A DNA stretch of 64,000 bases, from contig JAPNXP010000012.1 of NCBI GenBank assembly GCA_028753945.1, positions 3,162,001 to 3,226,000 of the forward strand, in the 5' to 3' direction. The position numbers and the translations under genes are program-made. The notes beneath the pieces are model-generated. The model was not told the DNA's origin, searched no databases, and saw only the letters and a list, made by a program, of their open reading frames with translations. The first letter of the stretch is position 1. Each line of letters opens with the position of its first letter. This DNA comes from Hexactinellida sp. DTS-2022 (lineage: Eukaryota > Porifera > Hexactinellida). Positions 49,001 through 61,000 of this stretch are shown here, piece by piece.

Positions 49001-52000
49001 CGATATCGACCAATTGAAAAAATTGTCTTCGCTTGCTACTTCAACTAATTCTACCTATCTTAGTCATACCTCTCAATTAGTTAGAGACATGAATAATAAT
49101 CTTATTTTTCCGATTTTATCTTCAGACGCATTACAAGTTATTAATTTTACACAGGACATGACAGCTCCCACCTTTAGTAATTGGGAGATTAATATGAATA
49201 CTGGAATTTTTACCCTCTCGTTTAGCGAGACAATGAATAGTTCAAGTAGTAATTTTAATGGAATTACTCTTTCTGATCGAGCAGTTGTTGACAATAACTC
49301 CGTTTTTATTGCTCTTAAACATGGCACAATATTGTCTCTCGATAGTACAAGTATCAGTTATATATTTACCATAGAAGATTTGAATTTAATTAAAAAGTTA
49401 AATCTATGTTCTGATCGATTGCAGCATCTTAACTGCTTTATTTCATTATCTTACGATACTATCAAAGATATGAGTGGATTATCTATAAAACCAATTCCCC
49501 TCAACCAATCCAGGGAGGTATTGAATTATATTAGGGATGTCACCCGCCCGATACTTGTAAAATTTCTTATATTTAATGCATCAAGCGGAATTATGACTAT
49601 TTTATTTAGTGAGACTGTTAATATATCCAGTTTCGATATTTCCAAAATATCCTTGCAGAGGTGGTCTTTTGACGAAGGTCTCCTACCAAGACCATTTCCC
49701 GTTGTGTCCCTAAAACCTTCAACGTTGCTCACAACTGAAGATGGCCTTGAAGTATCATTCCTCATTGATATATATGACCTTAACAGGATTAAACAGATTA
49801 CATCCCTCTGTATTAGTAAAGCTTCATGTCACATTCGGTTCAATGAGAATTTGCTCAAGGATATGGCAGGAAACCAAATTATTATGATAGTTGATAACAT
49901 CATTACAGTTCCTGTTTCTGAATATGCAGAGATATTTGTCTCTGACAAAGTGAATCCTTCATTAATAGGATTTATGATTGATTTAACCTTACAAAATGTT
50001 ACCTTGACATTTGATGAAACAGTCGATCTTTCTACTTTTGATTCATTGCAAATCACTTTCCTCAACTCTCCCAACCCTATCCTGCTTCATACCTTAAACA
50101 CTCCTGGCACCACTGTTACTATAGGAAATTGGCTATATGTTGAATTTTTGTTATCAAATGAAGATCTTCAGGTTATTAAATATATGGATGAACTGGCCAC
50201 AAATGTAAATGACACTTATATTTCTGTTACATCAACATTAATTAAAGACATGAACCAGAACCAGTTGAACGTTATTCCATATATTGAAGCCATTAGAGCT
50301 ACTTCGTACGAGCGTGATTCTATTGCTCCTCAGCTAACTGGTTTCATACTGAATTTACAGGAATATCATCTCTTATTAACTTTCGATGAACCTGTGAAAT
50401 TTAATTCAACTATTCCAAGTTTTATTACTCTACTCAGTGGTAGCAACATTTCAATTAGTGGAACTAACTCTTATACTCTCACAGGTGGAACTTATGGATA
50501 TCACTCTGTTGTCCAAAGTAAAACTGTTATACAAATATACCTCATTCCAAAAGATCTTCAAGAGATAAAATTAGATCCAGAAATCTCAACAGTAGTTTTT
50601 ATTTCCTTTAGATATAATATGATCCAAGACACTAGTTGCAATCCTATTTCGAGCCTTTCTAACTCCACTTCTCTACCTGGTACCCTAGTGCTCGATGCCA
50701 TTAACCCCTCATTAATCCAATTTGATATCGATTTAGATGAAGGCACTTTGACTCTGACTTTTGATGATGTTGTTTCAGCAGCTAGTTTAATGATTCAACA
50801 AATTACATTGTTAAACATAACTTCTTTATTGGGAAGTAGCTCTTATACTTTGAAAGGCGGGTTTTCCTACTCACCAGATGGCTATTTTATTGTAATCATA
50901 TTACTAACGACAGATCTTAATATTCTTAAGGGGAATCAAAGCCTTGTAACTAATAAAAACAATTCATGGCTCGTACACCCAAGAGAATTAATACAAGATG
51001 AAAGGGGGTTGTATGTATTTCCCCATACAAATATTGATGGAATTCAGGTGAATTCCTTCATTTCAGACACAACCTCGCCAGAGCTTTTAACATTCAATTT
51101 AGATATGAATGAAGGCACTATTTACTTACTTTTTTCTGAAACAATAAAAAGTGACACTCTTAAAATTTCTAATATATTCTTACAAAATACAATTTCAGTC
51201 AATTCAAATCAATCAAATCTTGGTCCAAGTGTTTTAGAAGAGCTTGCGCACAAGATCTCCACTCACAGTACTCACACAGTTGCTATTGATGATATATCTC
51301 TTATTATCACACTTTCTCTTTACGACCTGAATGAACTCAAGAGACTCCATGGATTAGTTATATCTCCTTTTACCTCATTTATTTTATTTAATGCAGATAC
51401 GTTGTTGGATATGAATATGAATAATATTGTAGCTGTATCCTCCCAGAATGCAACTATGGTACTGGAATTTATCTCTGATACTACTAAACCAGTCATTACG
51501 AACTGGTACTTTGATATGGATGAAGGAACAATGGTATTTTTCTTTAGTGAAACTGTCAATGCTTCTTCTTTTAGTGCGATAAGTATTACTATACAGTCAT
51601 CGAATAACATTACAAATTTTGATTTTCTAGCGTACACACTAACTGGAGGATCACACAGTAACCAATATGATACTATTATTTACCTTAATTTAACAAAATC
51701 TGATTTGAATGAAGTTAAACGAATAGAAACTATAGGAACTTCTTCTAATGATTCGTTTATTTCTTACAATGAGGATCTCATTTTGGATATGAATGGAAAT
51801 CATTTGGTGGCTAGGTCAAGTCAAGATGCACAACAGGTATTGAGATATACTTTAGATAGTACACCTCCATTTCTTCTAAATTTTACTTTAGATATGAACA
51901 GTGGTTTTATTCTCTTTACATTTTCAGAAACCGTTAAATCTAATTCAATTAACTTCAAATTATTTACCTTACATAATTCTCCCGGTTTGGTGAATGGAAG

Positions 52001-55000
52001 TCAAGCTAGCTTCACTCTAACCGATGGGATTGTCTCGATTCGTGATTCTATTTATATACAAGTTAACTTAACATTATCTGACTTGGATGATATTAAAAGG
52101 ATTTACTTATTGGCTATCTCTATGAATACATCATTTATCTCGATCCAACAAAACAGCATCTTAGATAAGAATGGAAATCAGTTACTACCTGTCTACTCCT
52201 ATTCGGCACGACAAGCCAGTGCTTTCTATCCAGATATCACGCGTCCCTTCTTAAGCTCTTTCATTTTGGACTTAAATGTAGGATTGCTTGTGCTGACATT
52301 TTCAGAGACAATGAATACCGATACACTACATATATCTGACATAATTATACATCATTCGCAATCACTCGATTTACAATATTCGATCATTGTTGGTTTATCT
52401 AACTACTCCCTTGGAAATGACACTGTTATTAGCATCTTGCTCAATACAGATGATCTCAATGAGATAAAGCGCTTAAGACTGCTCGCTACCCGATTGAACA
52501 ACACTTTTGTTTCTTTCAATGATTCTTTAATATTTGACATGAGCAACAATGCTATCCTGACCACGTTAGGGTTCAGGGTTAGTACATTTATTCCTGATCA
52601 CGTTGAACCAGAATTAATCAGATTTTCGCTTAACCTAACTATTGATCAACTTGTTCTCATCTTCTCGGAAACAGTATCAACATTACCTCATGATATTTCG
52701 AACATATTTTTACAAAATATTGGTAATTCTTCTTCTTCAAGTGAATACGAACTTCTCCAGCTTTCAAACAGTTCTTACTCGTCATCTGCAGATGGGACTG
52801 TTTTAATTGTTCAACTGAGTCTAACGGACTTGAATTTTCTAAAGAGAATGCGGAGTTTGGCCACGAATATTAATGACACATTTCTTTATGTTCATTCATC
52901 TCTCTTGCGAGATATGAATGACAACGAAATAATCGCAATAGATAGTTACAGTGCCCTAGGTGTATCTAATTTTTATAAAGATACAATACCTCCTATTTTA
53001 CTTAGATTTAATCTTGATATGGATATTGGCGAGCTCCAAATTTATTACTCTGAGACAATTGATCTTGCTTCTTTGCAAATTACTGAAGTAACTTTACAAT
53101 CCTCTCGCAACCTCTCCAGTCCTAAATACTCCATGTACAATATATTAGAGGAATGCATTGGCTGTGCTTATACCAATGACTCAGATGCGGATGTTGTAAC
53201 TATTTCATTGGGATTAATAAATGTAAACCGGATAATGGAAGATTATTATCTCGCTCAATCCCCTGAAAACACTTATCTTTCGATTACTTCTACACACGTC
53301 AATGATACTTTCCTTAATCCCATCGTATCTATCCCTATCTCATTAGCTTATAAAGTTTCACTATTCATTCCAGACACTACTGCTCCACGTTTAGAATTTT
53401 TCTCTCTCAACCTCACCTCTGAACAACTTACTCTTACCTTCGATGAAATTATTAATATATCATCTCCTATTATCAACCAAATTGCTATACTTAATAGGCC
53501 TTATCTCTTAGCGAATATAACCAACGACCAAACCAGAGTTTTATTTCTCACTAATTCATTCAGAATTACTCAAGAAGATTCTGCCATTATTACTTTCAGC
53601 TTATCAATATTTGATATTAACTATATTAAAATCTTGCCTGAACTAGCTACTAGTTCCTTTAACACATTTATTTACTTGCAAAATGGATCCGTAGTTGATA
53701 ATTCATTGTCTGAAAACCCCAATTTCAATATTATCTTAAGAGTAAATTCTTTTTTCCCCGATTTCACTGCTCCTCGCCTTCTCAATTATACCGTAGACAT
53801 GGATATTGGTACTTTAACTTTAAACTTCAATGAACCAATAAATGTTTCTAGTATTGATTTCACTGGACTTTTGCTTCAAAATAGCATATTATCAAATAGC
53901 CTTAGTAACGAACTACGGTTAACTGGAGGTAATACAATAAGTCATAACGGTCTTCAAATAATAATTAATCTACTTGTCCAGGATTTGAATGAATTAAAGC
54001 GAAAAGGTGAACTCTATGATGATCTCGAAACTTCCTACTTAGTAATATATTCCTCCTTTATCCAAGATATGAATAGTAATCAAGTATATCCTATAGAAAA
54101 CGGAAATGCCCGTCAAGTTCTTGCTTTCAGAATTGACTCTACTGGACCTGCACTTGTTAGGTTTGATCTCGATATGGATGAAGGTCGCATTAACCTATAT
54201 TTCACAGAGACAGTGAATGTTACTTCCCTCCTCATTAGCAATCTTCGTCTTCAAAGTTCACCTGCCATTGGTAATCACTCCCTTTCAGAATATTCATTAA
54301 CTGGTGGTAATATTCTCACTGCTGACAATAGCATCTCTATATCTTTCGTAATCTTGGAATCCGATCTAAATATTATAAAGAGCAGACGCATTGGTTCAAA
54401 CAATATTACGGCCTGGCTAGTATTCCCAAAATACACTATCTTAGATATGAATGGTATTTCAATCTTGCCACAATTAGATGGAATAAATGCTACTCCTTCA
54501 ACTGATTTCTACCCAGATACGACCAAACCATACCTTATAAACTATGATATTGATTTATCAAATGAAAGTCTTACACTAACATTCTCTGAAACCATTATTA
54601 CCAGTACGCTCTCCCTTTCTAATTTTCTGTTCCAAAGTGTGGAAATACCAGTACGCGTCTATTTCGAATCGTTGCATTTGAGCTCCGATTCAAAAACATT
54701 ATCTGAAGATAATCCCATAATTCGGATTGAACTTGGATTAAATGATCTGAATGAGATTAAAAAGCTGACAGATCTCCTAATAGATAAAAACCACACTTAT
54801 TTATCTTTCCCCCCTCAATACATCACTGACTATATTGGGAATGTTGTGCTAGGTATTCCGCCTAATTTTCCTTTGCAAGTGAATACGTTCACAAGTGATA
54901 CTATATCCCCCGTTTTGATGTCCTATTCCTTAAATCTCACTTCAGAGATATTGTCTCTCTCTTTCTCAGAAACGATAGACTATACCACTTTCTCAGTCAA

Positions 55001-58000
55001 TCAGGTCACAGTTTTATCCCAACCAATTAGTCAAAGTTTATTAGATACTACCCAACATTACACTTTAACTGGGTTTAAGAATTCTCTAATTGAACCTTCC
55101 CCAATTCTCACTATATTGTTCACAAACAGTGATCTTGATATAATAAAACAACTTTATTCTCTAGCCACCTCTTTCAATACTACATATATTTCTATATCAA
55201 ATTTTACTGTAGCTGATATGATTGGAAACCAGAATGTAGAAATATCCACTTTAACCCCTCTCCCTCCTGTGCGTTTTACTCCAGACAATATACGTCCTTA
55301 TCTTATATCATATGATCTTGACTTGGATGGGACAGGATTTATGACGCTCTCATTTTCTGAAACTATGAAAATTTTCACTTTGAATCTTATTCAACTTACG
55401 ATACAACATCTTCCAAGTTCCTTTTTCCAATTTAACTTTTTTAACTCACTTTTCTCTCAAGCCAACAGCACTACAATCAACATTTACTTTAGCAACGAAG
55501 ATCTTAATACATTGAAATTAAATTTTAATGTTGCTACCAACAGAGAGTCAACCTATCTCACTTTTGGATCTTCGCTTTTAAAGGACATGACTAACAATGA
55601 AATAGTACCAATTTCAAATGGTAATGGAAGAGAGGTGTTTACATATATCCCAGATACTTCTTCACCAGTTTTATTAAACTTTTCTCTTGATATGTCTTTG
55701 GCAGTCCTGCATTTATTTTTCTCTGAAATTGTTCATTCATCAACTCTTAACCCAACATACATTTCATTACAAAACTTTGAATCTTCTAGTCATAACACTA
55801 TAAGCTATACCCTCACAGGTGGCCATAATTCTGAATCCAACGATACTACAGTATTACTTCTACTCAATTCTGTGGACTTGAATAATATTAAACTTTTGTC
55901 AGACTTAGCAGTTTCTATTAATACAACTTATATCTCCCTCAAACAAGGAACAATAAAAGACGTTAGTAGAAACGATATTTCACAAATCTCGAGTTTTAAT
56001 GCGTTAAGAGTTTTTAACCTCACTCAAGATACCATCAGTCCTACTTTGGATAGATTTCTAATTGACATGGATGTTGGCCTGATACGGATCAACTTTAGTG
56101 AAGCAATCAACATTGCTTACCTGCAACCCGTACATCTTACTCTACTTGACTGCTGTTTATATGGTGAATACTCTAGATTGTCTAATACTTCTCTATACAA
56201 TCACACATTTACTGGGGGTTATTGTGATAGTATTGATCAAACATATTTCACCTGTTCACTCACTGAACTAGATTTAAATGCGATTAAGCTAAAGAATATA
56301 TGTACCGAAAACCACAAAACCAGAGACTGTTGCTTAACGATTCCTGGAACTAGCATATATGATCTCTCCAATAATCCCTTTTTACCCATTTTCGAGGGAT
56401 GTGGATTCCCTGCTGACGAGTTTATCGATGATGATACTCCGCCCTCTATTCTTGAATTTTCTGTATTTAACCTCAATGAAGGAACTGTTAGATTAACAAT
56501 AGATGAAACTGTTAATTCTAAAACAATAAATTTAACCAAAATCACTCTTCAGTCATTTTTTCGATCTCCCTTATCAATATTTGCACTTACTGGTGGTTAC
56601 CTAACTTCTCTTAATTCAATAATAATTACATTAAACCTCACTTTTGATGATATCGAGACAATTAAACTTTTACCAGACCTATGCTCTGAAGAGAATAACT
56701 GTTGGTTGTCCATTTCAAATACTTTTGTATTGGACATGGCAAACAATGCAGCTGATTCTATTTCTTTTTCTAATGCTCTTGCTTCTCTTATATTTATTGA
56801 CGATACAACTTCTCCCAGCCTTCTTTCCTACTCATTTAATATGGATATTGGCACCATCATATTTACTTTTGACGAGTCAGTTGATGCAATGTCTCTTAAC
56901 CCAAGTTCTGCTACTATTCAAGATTCCGGAACAGAATCTTTAAAATTTTATACATTTACAGGTGGCTCCAATTCCATTATGAATGGAAGAATAGTCTCAC
57001 TTAAACTCACATTGGAAGATGTTAATATCTTGAAATCTATCGATATTTTAGGTTCTAACCTTTTTAATACTTATCTTCATATCACTGATACTTTCATTTC
57101 TGACCTCGCTTCACGTGCCCCAAACGCAAATACCATTATTTCTCCTCTTTCAGCATTACGTACTTCAAACTACAGAAAAGATGCTACACCGCCAAATATT
57201 TCCTCATTTTATTTGGACTTAGATTCTGATTTTTTGTGGGTCTCCTTCGATGAACCGATCAGGATTTCTTCACTAAATCTACTCAAATTTACGATACTTT
57301 CAGATAAAACTTGGCCTACTGAATTTCTCACACTGACAGGTGGGACAGTGGATACTCTGAGTAATTACAATGGAACTTTGAATATTATGATATATTTAGT
57401 TAAACCCGATATCCGTTACCTAAAGCTATCATCTTTGATAGCTACTACAAAACAGAATACCTTTTTGATAGTTGAACAGGATGGTGTAAGAGATATGTCC
57501 AATAATTCTATTTTAAACTTGCCAATCTCTAATGCTGTAATTGCAAGCCGATTTGTTCCTGACGATACTAGAGCATCTCTACTCAGCTTCTCCTTGGATA
57601 TGAACACTGGTTATCTAAACTTGACTTTTAATGACATCATTCAAGCATCTACGCTCTACTCTAGTGCATTTACTATCCAGCATTCAGAGCTTTTGGATTT
57701 AAGGTTTATGCATACTCTTACCAGTTCAACGATTACCAACAGTATGAATGGGTATTATATTTCTCTGGAAATGTCCTTTTCAGACCAGAATTCAATTAAG
57801 CAAAACATAGGCCTTGCGACGAATACTAATAATACTTATTTAAGCATGAGAGCAGATGCTTTTGATGATAATTATGGAATCGATATACTTGCAGTCACGC
57901 ATGATATGGGAATCCGTTCTAATCTCTATATAGTCGACGCTACTTCACCTTCTCTGTTGTATTGTACTCTTGATATGGACTTGGGCCAAATTAAACTGAC

Positions 58001-61000
58001 TTTTGATGAAGTACTTAAAGGGACCAGTTTCATTACTGAATCATTAACACTTCAAAGCACTCGTATGTATTCTAATAACACGGTATCATATTCTCTTAAG
58101 TACAGTCATTCGAGTCCGCTTAATTCAACAGTAATTACTGTTTACATTAATGACACTGATCTTAATGTTATCAAGGTGTTAACAACTCTTGCAACTTCTA
58201 GATTTAATATATATGTTTCGCATGATAGTTTGTTAACTGTAGACATAGTAGGAAACTCAATAACTGCTATTCCGAGAAGTAATAGTTTAGATGTGACACG
58301 TTTTATATCAGATACCACTAGCCCTAGCTTAGTTGCCTTCTCTTTGAATCTTACATCTCAAATTCTAACCTTGGTATTTGATGAGACTGTTAATGCAAGT
58401 TCATTCACAATAACGGAACTCGCACTCCTTGATCAATCATCGAGCTCCTTATACCCCCTAACATCAGGCACATCTTCTTCATTAGACAGCACTGTAATAT
58501 TTGTAAGCCTCTCGTTAACTGATCTAAATGGCATAAAAGCTATACAAAGCCTTGCTACTGAGATTAACAACACGTATTTATCTGCTCGCCAGAACACAAT
58601 TACAGATATGAACGGAAATGTACTATTTGACGTGCCATTGACATACTCAATTAAAATTTCTTATTTTTATGGCGATTTTATTCCACCAACATTGGAGTTA
58701 TTTGAGTTGAATTTAGACACTAATGTTTTAATTCTATTTTTTAGTGAAACAATTAATTTTGCCACAGTTTTCCCAGAATATTTTACGCTCCATAGCACGA
58801 GTAACTCTTCATCTTCTTCACATATATCATTAACTCTTGAAAGTAAAAATGTTAGTAAAAATAACGATTATATAATTATTATTTATTTAAATCCTACTGA
58901 TAGTAATGCAATACGACAGTTATCTAACCTGGCTACATCTAACAATGATACATATCTATTCGTATTAAAAGGAGCTGTGTCTGATATGAATAATAATCAA
59001 TTGGTCCCTGTAATTTCTCTTAGTGTGAATACTTATACACAAGACTCTTCAAGGCCGAATATTGAATCAGCTATACTCGACATGAATATTGGTGTGTTAT
59101 ACCTTTTCTTTTCTGAAACTATTCAAGTTTCAACTTTGAACATCTCTATTTTGACTCTCCAAAGTTCTCTCGATCTACAGCCTAACTCTCACTTCTCTCT
59201 GACTTATAATTCTTCAACCCGATCCATGGATGATACTTCACTCATGCTCTTAATTGGACATCTAGACCTCAACGAAATCAAAAGAATTCCTTCTCTTGCT
59301 ACAAATTTATTTAATACATTCCTTTCATTCGCCTCAAATCTTATTAAAGATATGAATAATAATCCAATCATACCCGTATCCTCAACTTCATCTACACAGA
59401 TAAATGAATACATTTCTGACTTCACAAATCCCATCCTGCAAAGTTTTCACCTCAATTTGAATACCAGTGAAATCAGACTCTATTTCTCTGAGATTGTCCG
59501 TGGCTCTACACTACGAGTCATTAGTATTTCTCTAAATTCTGCAAGAAATACATCCCAATATGGTAGCAGTTATTCTTTGACGGAAAGTTCTTCTACCCAA
59601 ACTGAAAATTATGACTCATTAGTTATCAGTATTGGACTAGTTGATACTAACGAAATTAAGAAACTAGTCAATCTTGCAACTAGTACGAATAACACATTCT
59701 TATCAATTGAAGCTCATACTATTATAGATATGAATGCTAACTATGTTGAGCCTATATCGATCTCGAATTCACTCCAAGCAGCACGATTCACAGCAGATAT
59801 TACACGGCCTTATATGACTGAATTTAGTTTGGATATGAATTCAGCTCTACTGCTGTTAACTTTTTCTGAAACTATTTTGGTTTCAACTCTCAATATTTCT
59901 TCAATCAATCTACAATCTTTTTCCCAGATAACCAATAATGAGTTCGTTCATCTCCAAGTATTGAATTCTAACTTTAGCCCCTTAAATAATTTTTATGTCA
60001 GTCTTGTACTCGGGATTAATAATGCTAATGCGTTAAAGACTATTCCTGCCCTCGCTACTGATTATTCCAATACATTCATCAGCTTTTCTTCTAACTTTCT
60101 TACCGATATGAGTTTCAATCAAATAATAGCTATTTCTCAGTCAAACGCTATTCCTGTGAGTGATTACTCGCCTGATATCGAAGGTCCACTATTGCTATCC
60201 TTTGCTCTAGATCTGACTTCAGACATGTTATTTCTTACTTTTGATGAAGTGATCAATGTTCAGAGTATATCTCTCTCACTAGTTACTCTATCATCCAATA
60301 TATTGAGTTCAGATGCTTTCACGTTTAGTTCTACTTATAGGGACATATCAACAGCAAATGCTACTTCTCTCTCTGTGACCCTTAATATTGATGACATTAA
60401 TGCTATTAAATTAGTCCAATCACTAGCAACCTCTCTCAACAACACATATTTAGTTATGTACAATGATTCTATATTTGACATGGCTCTGCATCCTAATCCA
60501 TCCATTCGTCTGTTTCCCATACGTGCAAGATACTTCAATGGTGACAGAATTAATCCCAATCTGCTTTCTTTCATTGTGGACATGAATTATGGTATACTTT
60601 CGCTAAACTTTGATGAGCCTATACTTTCATCAAGTTTCAATATTACAAATAGCATTTATTTATTTTCTTCTCTAAATTCTTCCATCTCTTCTGGTTATAC
60701 TGTCAAATATGCTGAAGTTAGTAGTACAGATGACTTGATGCTAATAATAGTTTTATCCAACAATGATCTTAATGAAATTAAAAGGAGGGATGAATTCTTT
60801 ATAAGCAGAAGTACATCTCATCTCTCTGTCATGTCAAATCTTATCCGTGATATGAACAATAACCCTCTCAATTCTATTAACATCCCAATCCAAGCAATAT
60901 TTTTTAATAATGACACAACAATGCCCGTAATAATTAGTTTTGGTTTGGATATGGATGAAGGAATACTGAGTCTCACATTTCCTGAAACAGTTGACGTCTC

